A stretch of 64,000 bases of DNA from Orlajensenia sp037404875 (GTDB lineage: Bacteria > Actinomycetota > Actinomycetes > Actinomycetales > Microbacteriaceae), in contig NZ_JBBELO010000011.1 in NCBI RefSeq assembly GCF_037404875.1, positions 141,382-205,381 on the forward strand, read 5' to 3'. The position numbers and the translations under genes are program-made. The first letter of the stretch is position 1, and each line of letters begins with the position of its first letter. Below the pieces are notes generated by a model. That model searched no databases. It was not told where the DNA came from and was given only the letters and a program-made list of their open reading frames with translations. This document shows, in pieces, positions 10,501 through 18,679 of this stretch.

Positions 10501-12667
10501 AGTGGTTGGCGCCGATCTTCAGCGCGTCGGTCACGCCGGTCGCGGCGTTGATTCCCGCGCCGGTCGACCCGGAGGCGACCGCGAACAGGGTGTCGGTCAG
10601 CAGGCAGCCCTCGGGCAGCGTCGCGACGTTCTCCCCCACCGTCACGACGCTGCCGTCGGTTCCCCCCACATACCCGGTGTGCACCGTGCCGAAGACGGCA
10701 GGCGCATTCGCCGGAGCCGGCGCCAGGGTCAGCCCGGCGGAGAAGCCGCCGAGCGGGTTGGCGCCGTCATAGCCGACGCCGTTGATCAGCCAGTGCTTGT
10801 CGACCTGAACCGTTGCGGCGACGTTCTCGTTCTGCACGACGCAGCTGACGATCTCGTTCAGCTTCACCGTCACTGAGAACCCATCAGCGGTGTTGACGAC
10901 CGGGCGGCCCGAGCCGTCGACCGTGCAGAGCGCATTCGAGCCGCCCTGCGGATGCAGCGTGTAGCCCGTCTGCGTCGTCTCCGTCACGGTGATGGTCTTG
11001 TCGCCCGTGCTGCTGAAGTCGACCGCGTAGTTCACCATGCCGTCGTCGGGCGTTGTTTCACTGAGCGTCGTGACCGGGTCGCCGTCGTCGTCCTGCAGCG
11101 CGCCCTGCGCCGTGAAGGTCCAGCCGGCGGCATCCGGGTCCGTCACGGTTCCCGCCGCATCTACCAGCTGCTTCTGGACCGTGAGCGTTCCACCGCAGGC
11201 ACGTGTTGCGATGGTGCGCAGCTCCCCGCCGAGCCCGTCCCAGTCGTCGGTGAGGAAGTAGTCCTCGTTCTCCTGAGGACCGGTAATGGCCTGCAGGCTC
11301 AGTTCGGAGTTCGTCGTCAGTCCGACGCCGACCCCGACGATCTTCGTGCCGTCGGCGTGCGCCCCGGCCTCCGCCTTCACGGCGTTGGCGGAGAAGACCG
11401 CCTCTTCGATGTCGCGCACGTTGACGGTGCCGCTCGTCTCAGCGCCGGAGCCGAACGTGGTGGGGTCGCCGTCGGTGAGCATGAGGACCGTGTCGTAGTG
11501 GGCGGGGCTGGCGGCGACGAGTCGCAGAGCCGCATCCCAGTTCGTGAAGCCCTCGCCCTGGCCCGCGGTGGCGGCCGTCACGGCCGCCGTCAGTTCGGGC
11601 GAGCCCATCGGCTGCGGAGCGGACGTGACCTTCGTCGCCGTGGTGTTGAACGTGTAGACATCGGCGGTCGACGGCGTGTCCCCCAGGCCCGTCGGGCCGA
11701 CGAAGGCCTGCACGGCGGCGCGGAACTTGGACATCTCCGACGCGCTGATGGAGTTCGAGCGGTCGATCACGATGGCGATCTGCAGCCCGCAGACCGTCGG
11801 GAACGGCGGGTTGTCCAGCTCGTTCGCCCACGTCGTGCCGTGGGAAGCGGTGGAGGCGCCGCTCGGCGCACGCACCCCAGCCCCTCCGGGCACGTCGGTG
11901 ATGGTGGCCGCACCCGCGACAGGACCGGTGTGGTAGCGATAGGGCGTGACGGTCTTCGTAACGGTGTACCCGCCCGTCGCCACCGAATCCAGGGCGTCCC
12001 AGCCTGCCCCGAGCGGAGCGGATGCGCTCGGCTCCTCGAGAATCCAGTAACCGTCGTTCGGCCCCGCGTTGCGCTCCGGCACCTGCATGAGACAGCTGCC
12101 GTCGGCGATGGTTGTGCACTCCGCCGTCGGGGCGACCCCGTCAGGCGATTCGCCGTAGTCCCGGTCGATGGCGACGAAGCGCACACCGGCGAGCCCCGAA
12201 ACGGAGCCGTCCGCCTGCCGCAGACCGCCCTTGGTGACACGGATGCTCGTGAGGGGGTCGGCCAGAACGGCCGCCTCGGGCTGCTGCCGCGCCGCCTCGG
12301 GCGCAGTCGCGCTCGCATCGCTTCCGTCGGTCGTCGCGTCCGCGTCATCCGAGTCCGCCGGGTCGGTGGTCGTGTCCGTGCTCTCCTCAGCAGGCGCGGG
12401 AGCCTCCGTCGATGTTGCCGCGTCGGGCGCGGGCGTCGGGTCGCTCGTGCTCGGGGCGTCCGTCGGCGGCGTCGTCGGTTCGGTCGAGGAGGTCGGCGTC
12501 GGGGGCACCGCGTCGTCGGCGAAGGCCGTGGTCGGGATGCCGATGACCACGAGGGCCGCCACGGCGAGCGAGGCGGAGGCACTCACCCACCGGGAGCGGT
12601 GCCAGGGCCGGTGGGCGCGCGCTTCCGCGCTGATCGTCGGGTGTAGGGCGGGGCGTCGGGTGCGCAT
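7592..12667 (-). CDS. Giant sortase-anchored surface protein with VWA domain
   Basis: About 1,691 residues. The N-terminus (MRTRRPALHP) leads to a signal peptide ending TTAFA near residue 50, then about 90 residues rich in Pro, Thr, Ser and Asp, a likely wall-spanning linker. A von Willebrand A domain near residues 295-490 has an intact MIDAS motif (DRSNS, then a Thr, then LTDGD). Downstream are repeated Ig/SpaA-like modules, including two similar segments with TQNxDGTW, and DUF11-type modules. The C-terminus has LASTG near residue 1655, a hydrophobic helix and an RRRREQG tail. That is a cell-wall sorting signal of the LAXTG type used by class E sortases of high-GC Gram-positives. The start is ATG 12667 (AAGG 10 nt upstream); an in-frame TTG lies at 12676. 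The role is inferred as adhesin or pilus-like tip. No sortase gene is in the window. Confidence 0.88.
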   Translation of the reverse strand: MRTRRPALHPTISAEARAHRPWHRSRWVSASASLAVAALVVIGIPTTAFADDAVPPTPTSSTEPTTPPTDAPSTSDPTPAPDAATSTEAPAPAEESTDTTTDPADSDDADATTDGSDASATAPEAARQQPEAAVLADPLTSIRVTKGGLRQADGSVSGLAGVRFVAIDRDYGESPDGVAPTAECTTIADGSCLMQVPERNAGPNDGYWILEEPSASAPLGAGWDALDSVATGGYTVTKTVTPYRYHTGPVAGAATITDVPGGAGVRAPSGASTASHGTTWANELDNPPFPTVCGLQIAIVIDRSNSISASEMSKFRAAVQAFVGPTGLGDTPSTADVYTFNTTATKVTSAPQPMGSPELTAAVTAATAGQGEGFTNWDAALRLVAASPAHYDTVLMLTDGDPTTFGSGAETSGTVNVRDIEEAVFSANAVKAEAGAHADGTKIVGVGVGLTTNSELSLQAITGPQENEDYFLTDDWDGLGGELRTIATRACGGTLTVQKQLVDAAGTVTDPDAAGWTFTAQGALQDDDGDPVTTLSETTPDDGMVNYAVDFSSTGDKTITVTETTQTGYTLHPQGGSNALCTVDGSGRPVVNTADGFSVTVKLNEIVSCVVQNENVAATVQVDKHWLINGVGYDGANPLGGFSAGLTLAPAPANAPAVFGTVHTGYVGGTDGSVVTVGENVATLPEGCLLTDTLFAVASGSTGAGINAATGVTDALKIGANHYLVTNTVTCPAPLLALVKKVTSTTQNADGTWTIVYGITVTNPSTLSATYNLGDQPVFGAGIQVLSATAVGPNGAANAWPGTGPLATARSLAGGASDVYVITVNASVGAGVIGTDAGDCVIHITERGTGFLNAAVLISGGRTILATACDVPAAPTLTKAFLSKTQNPDGTWNVAYTVNVANASTKALVYSLSDAPLFPVGVSYNSYTVTAAPGTPAPLSASGSAPIAFPIPIAAAASIPSITTHSYIVTLNVTVDPGTLNVDEAHCTTDETPGVGFLNQAVLTSGNDIHRAEDCSDIPLVDVGIEKAYVLPDGGTAIEGGSTFDYTLTVTNNGPDSASGVVVTDTLDPELEFVGTAADITVSPNVLTASVSGPGNRQITLTGAGPFPAGVIATITVPVRMIATPPVGAPPVVGPNDPVPTLPTANTSDVPNEACVSIAENDTDSSNDCDTVTVPTKRINTNAYVRCVNDVPWLYYNIALTPSVPSGPVTVTWTSADGTQTETRTIDPGQLSGRMLWPGALVDANGVGIGYPGWRPFTPADLGGPLQRFEDLVLDPSLPSYAWRDQVNPASITFQINPTQTVLAVYPQALPACAVERDHGVAIEKTASVDRVDVGDDFDYTLAVSNVGDGVAWPVRVNDTIPADLRVDGIAYGAAPVIDNPLFDPDQPAGPGNEPTIPSPSTWNNSCAVTGADGDGYGGTLNCQLQGVLGPRIPQAPDIILHVHVKPTTTATSLVNTAEVCWGSTPPTLGEVQEGANPADGVPTPDCSNSTVTVLVKQVVLVGQAVCVRDTPLFSYSVTPVNLTTAPQVLLIWWTPSAFATHDPSLHDPAAILADGASQVNVIAPEGGYTPGQTLTGQQLWPGAAVDAAGNPIAWPGWKHLPTGQWVLDPSAPFYNLRSSAVVEIRVNPTVDAITAYPPATPNCNAAPPRGSSLASTGFQNGWVLWPAIGLIALGLAITVAFWFRRRREQG

Positions 12668-12916
12668 AGTTTCCAAGCCTTCGGGGTTGGGCGCTCCTTC
12701 GCGCCTGGCTTCTCCCCGTCGGGTGTCGGGGATCTGCTCATCCTTACAGTGGCCGCTACCCCCGACCTAGGCACGTGGTGGCCCTACAAAGAGGGGCAAG
12801 CTGAATATTCACCGAAAACATGGGGATGTCTCAGGTCACGATTTGGTAACGGCACGGTGAACGCTCACCCCGGGCACCGACGGCGGGCATCCACGGGGCG
12901 CCGCTACGCTGGCTGC

Positions 12917-14152
12917 GTGAGCACGCGCGAAGGGCACGAGCCGCCGAGCCAGACCGGCGCCGGTGATCCGAGGCTCGCATCGACCGTCGGCCGCGTGCGG
13001 GCGGAGATGCGCGAGCGCGTCGACGACCTCAGTGAGCGCTTCGACGAGCCCGTACGGGCGGTGACCGACCTCACGCACCGCACCATGGCACTGTTCCCGG
13101 TTCGCGTCTGGCGCCGCTTCCTCGCCGCCAACGGATTCCTGCTGTCGGCCGGCATCAGCTACCAGGCCCTGTTCGCCATCTTCGCCGCCGTGTACGTGCT
13201 CTTCGCGGTTGCCGGTCTCTGGCTGGCTGGCGACCAGGGCACGCTCGAGGCGCTCATCCGATTGATCGACTACTACGTTCCCGGGCTCATCGGTGCGAAC
13301 GGCATCGTCAGCGAGTCCGACCTCATCGCCGCGGCCGACTCGTCGACGAGCCTGTTCGGCTGGACCGGCGCTGTGGCCCTCGCCGGTTTCATCTGGACCG
13401 CCATCGGCTGGATGACGTACTCGCGCACCGCCGTGCGCAGCATCTTCGGCCTGCCGAAGGATGACCGGGCTTACGTGCTGCTGAAGGCGCGGGACTTCCT
13501 TGCCTCCGTGGTCTTCGGCGCCGTTCTGCTGGTCGGCGCCGTGCTCTCGGTCATCAGCACCAACGCGCTCAACTGGGTCTTCGGCCTGTTCGGGATCGAC
13601 TCCCATTCCTGGTGGACGACACTCACGGTGGGCGCGACGGGCTTCGCGATCGTCTTCCTCATCGACGCCTTCGTGCTCGTGACGATGTTCCGCTTCCTCT
13701 CCGGCGCGAGCATCCGCTGGCGTCGGCTGTGGGGCGGATCCCTGCTCGGCGCGGCCGCACTCGTCGTCTTGCAGGTGGGCGGGAGCTACCTCGTCGGCGG
13801 TGCGACGAGCAACCCGCTGCTGGCGACGTTCGCGGTCTTCGTGGGACTGCTGCTGTGGTTCCGGTTGAGTGCCCTCGTCACGCTCGTCGCGGCCGCGTTC
13901 ATCTACATCGCCGCGAGCGATCGCAAGGAATCACTGCGTCGCGTCACGCCCGCACAGTTGGAGGCGGAACGGCTGGCAGCCGAGCAGCAGGCGCTGCGGA
14001 TCGCCGCGAACGTCGAGGTGCGCGCGGCGCGCGCCCAACTGGCGGGTGCCGCGTGGTGGGCGAAGCCCGCGGCGAGACGACGCCTCCGAGCCGCCGAGCG
14101 CGCCGTCGATGCACTGCACGCCGCCGACCTGCCCTTCCCCGACGAATCGTGA
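12917..14152 (+). CDS. YihY/BrkB-family inner-membrane protein
   Basis: 411 residues, starting at GTG 12917. After a charged N-terminus with HRTMALFPVRVWRRF comes GFLLSAGISYQALFAIFAAVY, typical of the YihY/BrkB (UPF0761) family, with about six hydrophobic segments. The C-terminal 80 residues are charged and alanine-rich. No Shine-Dalgarno site is visible. A -10 like TACGCT (12905-12910) lies 6 nt before the GTG, which suggests a leaderless mRNA. The family was once called ribonuclease BN by mistake; its real function is unknown. Confidence 0.85.
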   Translation: MSTREGHEPPSQTGAGDPRLASTVGRVRAEMRERVDDLSERFDEPVRAVTDLTHRTMALFPVRVWRRFLAANGFLLSAGISYQALFAIFAAVYVLFAVAGLWLAGDQGTLEALIRLIDYYVPGLIGANGIVSESDLIAAADSSTSLFGWTGAVALAGFIWTAIGWMTYSRTAVRSIFGLPKDDRAYVLLKARDFLASVVFGAVLLVGAVLSVISTNALNWVFGLFGIDSHSWWTTLTVGATGFAIVFLIDAFVLVTMFRFLSGASIRWRRLWGGSLLGAAALVVLQVGGSYLVGGATSNPLLATFAVFVGLLLWFRLSALVTLVAAAFIYIAASDRKESLRRVTPAQLEAERLAAEQQALRIAANVEVRAARAQLAGAAWWAKPAARRRLRAAERAVDALHAADLPFPDES

Positions 14153-14189
14153 GGGCAGTGGCGTCGGAGGCGCCGATTAGGATCGAGGA

Positions 14190-15020
14190 ATGCCCCGCTT
14201 GCGCATCGCCACCATCAACGCCAACGGAATCCGCGCCGCGTACCGCAAGGGCATGGGCGAATGGCTCGAGGGGCGCGACGTCGACATCCTCGCGATCCAA
14301 GAGGTGCGAGCCTCGACCGAGGATGTCGTCGGCCTGCTCGGTGAAGAGTGGGACGTTCTGCATGACGCGGCGACAGCCAAGGGTCGCGCCGGTGTCGCTC
14401 TCGCGAGCCGCAACCGCGCGAGCATCCACCGCGTCGAACTGGGAGCGGCCGACTTCGACAGCGCGGGCCGCTGGCTCGAGGCCGATTACGAGGTGGACGG
14501 CAACGTCGTGACGGTCGTCAGCGCCTACGTGCACTCGGGCGAGACCGACACTCCCAAGCAGGTCGAGAAGTACCGCTTCCTCGATGCGATGGAGGCACGC
14601 CTGCCCGAGCTGGCCACGCATGGCGAACTCGCCGTCGTGCTCGGCGACCTCAACGTGGCCCACCGCACCCTCGACATCCGCAACTGGAAGGGCAACCTCA
14701 AGCACGCGGGATTCCTGCCCGAGGAGCGCGCCTACTTCGACCGGTTCATCGGGGCCGAGGGCGATGCCGACTACAACTCCGGCGCGGGGCTCGGCTGGGT
14801 CGATCTCGGTCGTCGCTTCGCCGGCGAGGTCGACGGCCCGTACACGTGGTGGTCCCAACGCGGCAAGGCCTTCGACACCGACACGGGTTGGCGCTTGGAC
14901 TACCACCTGGCGACTCCCGCTCTCGCGGCACTGGCCAAGGACTACAGCGTCGATCGCGCCGCGGCGTACGACGAGCGCTGGTCGGACCACTCCCCCGTCG
15001 TCATCGACTACTCCCTCTGA
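14190..15020 (+). CDS. xthA: Exodeoxyribonuclease III (AP endonuclease)
   Basis: DNA repair nuclease of the EEP/ExoIII fold, 276 residues. The order of motifs matches the family: the N-terminal strand RIATINANGIR, the metal-binding glutamate in ILAIQEVRA (about residue 36), LGDLNVAHRTLDI with the Asp/Asn pair, GLGWVDLGRRF, and the C-terminal catalytic SDHSPVVIDY. A TAGGAT box at 14178-14183 lies 6 nt before the ATG, so the transcript is probably leaderless. trpS follows 41 nt downstream. Confidence 0.92.
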   Translation: MPRLRIATINANGIRAAYRKGMGEWLEGRDVDILAIQEVRASTEDVVGLLGEEWDVLHDAATAKGRAGVALASRNRASIHRVELGAADFDSAGRWLEADYEVDGNVVTVVSAYVHSGETDTPKQVEKYRFLDAMEARLPELATHGELAVVLGDLNVAHRTLDIRNWKGNLKHAGFLPEERAYFDRFIGAEGDADYNSGAGLGWVDLGRRFAGEVDGPYTWWSQRGKAFDTDTGWRLDYHLATPALAALAKDYSVDRAAAYDERWSDHSPVVIDYSL

Positions 15021-15061
15021 CGACAGCAGACCTGCAGACCCTCTTCGCCTGAAAGGCACTC

Positions 15062-16069
15062 ATGAACGAGCGTTCCGTTCTCTTCTCCGGCATGCAGCCC
15101 TCGAGCGACTCCCTGCACCTGGGCAACTACATCGGCGCCCTGCTGAACTGGGTCGCGCTGCAGTCGGAGTTCGACGCCTATTACTGCGTCGTCGACCTGC
15201 ACTCCATCACCGTGGCCCAAGACCCGGCCCAGCTGCACGCCAATACGCGGCAGACGGCGGCCCAGTACATCGCCGCCGGCATCGATCCCGCCGCCTGCAC
15301 GCTCTTCATCCAGTCCCAGGTGCCCGCCCACGCCGAGTTGGCCTGGGTATTGGGCAGCATCACCGGCTTCGGCGAGGCCAGCCGCATGACGCAGTTCAAG
15401 GACAAGTCCAGCCGCTACGGCACGGATGCGACCACCGTCGGGCTGTTCACCTATCCGGTGCTCATGGCCGCCGACATCCTGCTCTACGGAACGCAGCGGG
15501 TGCCGGTCGGGGAAGACCAGCGCCAGCACCTCGAGCTCACGCGCGATCTCGCCGGGCGATTCAACACCCGCTACGGCGACACGTTCGTGGTTCCCGAGGC
15601 CTACATCCCCAAGCAATCGGCCCGCATCTACGACCTGCAAGCCCCCGAATCGAAGATGAGCAAGTCGGCGGCGAGCGAGGCCGGCCTCATCAAGATCATG
15701 GAGGATCCGAAGGTCACGGCGAAGAAGATCCGCAGTGCCGTCACCGACACGGAGCGCGAGATCCGGTTCGACGCCGCCGCCAAGCCCGGCATCTCGAACC
15801 TGCTCGCCATCTACGCCGCGCTCTCGTCGCAGTCCATCGAGTCGCTCGAACAGCAGTACGCGGGGCGCGGCTACGGCGACCTCAAGAAGGACCTCGCCGA
15901 CCTCGTGGTCGAGACTCTCGATCCCATCCGCACGCGCACCGTGGAGCTGCTCGCCGATCCGGCCGAACTCGACCGCCTTCTCGCCGTCGGCGCCGACAAG
16001 GCGAGCGAGGTGGCCGAGCGCACGCTGGCAGAGGTGTACGACCGCATCGGCTTCATCCGCCGCCGCTGA
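15062..16069 (+). CDS. trpS: Tryptophanyl-tRNA synthetase
   Basis: Class Ic aminoacyl-tRNA synthetase that charges tRNA-Trp in the cytoplasm; 335 residues, a normal length. The HIGH-like signature appears as LHLGNYIGAL at about residues 19-28, and the KMSKS loop is intact as SKMSKSAAS at about residue 200. The segment VGEDQRQHLELTRD is the conserved part of the tryptophan pocket region. GAAAGG lies 6 nt upstream of the ATG. The stop codon overlaps the start of the following acetyltransferase by one base. Confidence 0.96.
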   Translation: MNERSVLFSGMQPSSDSLHLGNYIGALLNWVALQSEFDAYYCVVDLHSITVAQDPAQLHANTRQTAAQYIAAGIDPAACTLFIQSQVPAHAELAWVLGSITGFGEASRMTQFKDKSSRYGTDATTVGLFTYPVLMAADILLYGTQRVPVGEDQRQHLELTRDLAGRFNTRYGDTFVVPEAYIPKQSARIYDLQAPESKMSKSAASEAGLIKIMEDPKVTAKKIRSAVTDTEREIRFDAAAKPGISNLLAIYAALSSQSIESLEQQYAGRGYGDLKKDLADLVVETLDPIRTRTVELLADPAELDRLLAVGADKASEVAERTLAEVYDRIGFIRRR

Positions 16070-16638
16070 TGTCGCCCGTCGACCTGCACACGACTCGGCT
16101 GCTGCTGGACCAACCGACAGCGGGCGACATCGACGCGATCACCGCCTTCTGCCAGGATCCCCTGTTCGAGCGCTATCTGACGACGCCGTGGCCATACGAC
16201 CGTTCCAACGCGGAGGGTTTCGTGACCCAGGTCGTTCCCGCAGGCTGGCGAGCGGAGCGGGAATTCACCTGGGCGGTACGCGCGGAGGGCGGAGGCCCGC
16301 TGCTGGGCATGATGAGCCTGCGCAGTGAGCATGCCGACGTGGGCTTCTGGATGGGAGCTCCGCATCGCGGCACCGGTTACACCAGCGAGGCGCTCGAAGC
16401 CATCGTGCACTGGGCGTTCGAGGCGCGTTCCCTGCCCCGAGTGCTGTGGGAATGCTACGTCGGCAACCTCGCCTCGGCTGGAACCGCCCGCCGCGCCGGG
16501 TTCGCCTACATGGGCACGGGAACGGGCCTGGTGATCGGCCGGGACGGCGAACGCCGCACGTGCTGGCAGGGCGAGATCACGCCGCAGACGGATGCAGCGC
16601 TCGCCCGGGCGAGCTGGCCGCCGGAGACGCGGGCATGA
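16069..16638 (+). CDS. GNAT-family N-acetyltransferase (RimJ/RimL type)
   Basis: 189 residues with the layout of RimJ/RimL-like GNAT enzymes. The N-terminal strand is LHTTRLLLDQPTAGDID. A hydrophobic core strand ends in WMGAPHRGTGYTSEAL, the acetyl-CoA pyrophosphate-binding motif A, followed by NLASAGTARRAGF, motif B. The acceptor (protein N-terminus or small molecule) cannot be told. The start overlaps the trpS stop (TGATG), and its own stop overlaps the next start (ATGA), so trpS, this gene and the HAD gene form a coupled cluster. Confidence 0.85.
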   Translation: MSPVDLHTTRLLLDQPTAGDIDAITAFCQDPLFERYLTTPWPYDRSNAEGFVTQVVPAGWRAEREFTWAVRAEGGGPLLGMMSLRSEHADVGFWMGAPHRGTGYTSEALEAIVHWAFEARSLPRVLWECYVGNLASAGTARRAGFAYMGTGTGLVIGRDGERRTCWQGEITPQTDAALARASWPPETRA

Positions 16639-17381
16639 GCGCACTGCCGGCCGCCGTGCTGTTCGACCTCGACGACACCCTGTTCGCCCACCGGGCGGCG
16701 GTGGACCGGGGCATCCGCGCCCACATGCACGCCGTCGGCATCGCGCCGTCGGACACAGCAGCCGAACTCGCTGCGGTCGCGCTCTGGCGCGATCTCGAGG
16801 AACGCCACTACCACCGCTACCTGCTGGGAGAGGTCGACTACGAGGCCCAGCGCCGCGATCGCGCCCGGGACTTCGCGGCGCAGCACGGCATCGAACTCGG
16901 TGACGCGGATGCCGCCGCCTGGTTCCGCGCCTACGTCGAGCACTATCGAGCCGCGTGGGCACTGCACGACGACGCCCTGCGCTGCCTCACGCGGCTGCGC
17001 GAGTTGCGGCCCGACCTGCGCATCGGACTGATCACCAACGGCGACGAGGAGTTCCAGCAACGCAAGGTGAGGGCCGTCGACCTCACGACGCGGCTGGACG
17101 CCGTTCTCGCCTCGGGCACACTCGGTTTCGCCAAGCCCGATCCCCGCATCTTCCGGCACGCCTGCGACGTGCTCGGCGTACCGGTCGGCGACGCCGCGTA
17201 TGTCGGCGATCGCCTGCGTACCGACGCGATCGGTGCCGCATCCGCCGGGCTGACGGGTGTCTGGCTCAACCGCCGCGGGCTCACGCCGCCACCCGCTGAA
17301 GCCGACGAGGCGCGCGCGCTCGGCGTCGTCGAGATCTCGACCCTCGATGAGCTCGTGGAGGCGCTGCAGGCTCGCGGGTGA
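16635..17381 (+). CDS. HAD-superfamily hydrolase
   Basis: 248 residues. The nucleophile motif I is LFDLDDTLF at about residues 9-17, motif II is LITNGD, motif III is the lysine in FAKPDPRIF, and motif IV is VGDRLRTDAIGA. The helical cap lies between motif I and II. This is the subfamily I set-up found in phosphoglycolate phosphatase-like and YjjG-like enzymes; the substrate is not predictable. The 4-nt overlap with the upstream GNAT gene implies translational coupling. Confidence 0.85.
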   Translation: MSALPAAVLFDLDDTLFAHRAAVDRGIRAHMHAVGIAPSDTAAELAAVALWRDLEERHYHRYLLGEVDYEAQRRDRARDFAAQHGIELGDADAAAWFRAYVEHYRAAWALHDDALRCLTRLRELRPDLRIGLITNGDEEFQQRKVRAVDLTTRLDAVLASGTLGFAKPDPRIFRHACDVLGVPVGDAAYVGDRLRTDAIGAASAGLTGVWLNRRGLTPPPAEADEARALGVVEISTLDELVEALQARG

Positions 17382-17424
17382 CGGCCCGTTTCGAGGGAAT
17401 AGCTGCGCGCCCCGTGCGTTGACC

Positions 17425-17430
17425 TATCAT
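17425..17430 (+). promoter_or_regulatory. Candidate -10 box of the riboflavin operon
   Basis: TATCAT lies 13 nt before the FMN aptamer, so a start site near 17437 would give a transcript beginning just ahead of the riboswitch. A clear -35 at the right distance is not seen. Confidence 0.35.
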
Positions 17431-17442
17431 CGAAGCAAGTAA

Positions 17443-17560
17443 CGTGCTCCGGGGTCGGTGAGAGTCCGAACCGGCGGTGATAGTCCGCGAGCCGCCTCAG
17501 GCGGTTGATCCGGTGGAATTCCGGTACCGACGGTTAAAGTCCGGATGGGAGGATGCACGC
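17443..17560 (+). promoter_or_regulatory. FMN riboswitch (RFN element)
   Basis: The aptamer is recognisable from its conserved blocks: GGGTCGGTGAGAGTCCGAACC, a near-canonical second block ACCGGCGGTGATAGTCCGCGA, a variable hairpin (GAGCCGCCTCAGGCGG), GATCCGGTGGAATTCCGG, ACCGACGGTTAAAGTCCGGA and TGGGAGGA. The outer stem P1 is closed by CGTGC (17443-17447) and GCACG (17555-17559). It precedes ribD by 72 nt. In the family, FMN binding lowers rib expression. The spacer contains a GGGC-GTT-GCCC hairpin that could belong to the expression platform, but the mechanism is inferred. Confidence 0.95.
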
Positions 17561-17631
17561 GTCGCTCGGCGTTGCCGGGTGACGGAACGGGCGTTGCCCG
17601 GCCCCGGAACTCGAGAGGAACGAGATCCGGG

Positions 17632-18669
17632 ATGAGCACCACCAGCATCGACGACGTCGGCACGACTTTCGTGCCCGCGATGCGCCGTGCCATCGAACTC
17701 GCCGCCCGCGGGCCCGCGCGCGGCGTGAACCCGCAAGTCGGATGCGTCATCCTCGGCGAAGACGGTGCCGTGCTCGCCGAGGGCTGGCACCGCGGCGCGG
17801 GCACCGCGCACGCGGAGGTCGACGCCCTCTCCAAGCTCGGACCGGGTGGGGCTCGGGGCACCACCGCCGTCGTGACTCTCGAACCGTGCAATCACACCGG
17901 GCGTACGGGGCCGTGCAGTGAGGCGCTGATCGCCGCCGGAGTCGCCCGAGTCGTCTACGCCGTCGCCGATCCCACCGCTCACGCCGCCGGCGGGGCGCAG
18001 CGTCTTGCCCAGGCGGGAGTCGACGTGCTCGGCGGCGTTCTGGCGGACGAGGTGGAGTCCTTCCTCGGCAGCTGGCTCGCCGCGGCGCGGCTGCGGCGGC
18101 CGGTCGTCACCGTGAAGTGGGCGTCCAGCCTCGACGGTCGCGCTGCGGCCGCGGACGGCACCAGCCAGTGGATCACCGGGCCCGAGGCGCGTGCCGACGT
18201 TCACCGCCGCCGCGCCGAGAGCGACGCGATCGCCGTGGGAACCGGCACGGTAATCGCCGATGACCCCGCGCTGTCGGCCCGCCACCCCGATGGCAGCCTG
18301 ATGGATTCGCAGCCCATCCCGGTCGTGTTCGGCCGCAGCGCCACGCCGGCGGATGCCGCACTGCGGCAGGGACCGAACGAGCCGGTCTTCCTCACAGGCG
18401 CAGACCTCGCGGCCGACCTGGCGCAGTTGCACTCCCGCGGCATCCGGTCGCTGTTCGTGGAGGGCGGCCCTCGGCTGGTGAGTTCCCTCCTCGCCGAGCG
18501 GCTCGTGGACCAGGTGCTCGTCTATCTCGCGCCCGCACTCATCGGCGGGCCGAAGACGGCCATCGGTGACATCGGCGTCGACACGATCGGCGACGCCATG
18601 CGCCTGGAGTTGACCGGCGTCGACCGACTCGGCGAGGACATCGTGCTCCTCGCCCGACCCAAGAACTGA
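17632..18669 (+). CDS. ribD: Bifunctional riboflavin biosynthesis deaminase/reductase
   Basis: Catalyses the second and third steps of riboflavin synthesis: deamination of the pyrimidine from GTP, then NADPH reduction of the ribosyl side chain. 345 residues. The N-terminal cytidine-deaminase fold has zinc ligands in AHAEVDAL (about residue 58) and LEPCNHTGRTGPC (about residues 81-93). The C-terminal reductase domain begins around residue 155 with TVKWASSLDGR and has VGTGTVIADDP and FVEGGPRLV. The ATG is preceded by GAGAGGAA. It is the first gene of ribD-ribE-ribBA-ribH behind the FMN riboswitch. Confidence 0.95.
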   Translation: MSTTSIDDVGTTFVPAMRRAIELAARGPARGVNPQVGCVILGEDGAVLAEGWHRGAGTAHAEVDALSKLGPGGARGTTAVVTLEPCNHTGRTGPCSEALIAAGVARVVYAVADPTAHAAGGAQRLAQAGVDVLGGVLADEVESFLGSWLAAARLRRPVVTVKWASSLDGRAAAADGTSQWITGPEARADVHRRRAESDAIAVGTGTVIADDPALSARHPDGSLMDSQPIPVVFGRSATPADAALRQGPNEPVFLTGADLAADLAQLHSRGIRSLFVEGGPRLVSSLLAERLVDQVLVYLAPALIGGPKTAIGDIGVDTIGDAMRLELTGVDRLGEDIVLLARPKN

Positions 18670-18679
18670 GAGGACCACC

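Noticed and set aside
10952..12646. 564-codon plus-strand frame opposite the VWA gene
   Set aside because: The minus strand encodes a signal peptide, a MIDAS motif and a sorting signal. The plus frame is arginine/glycine-rich with no motif.
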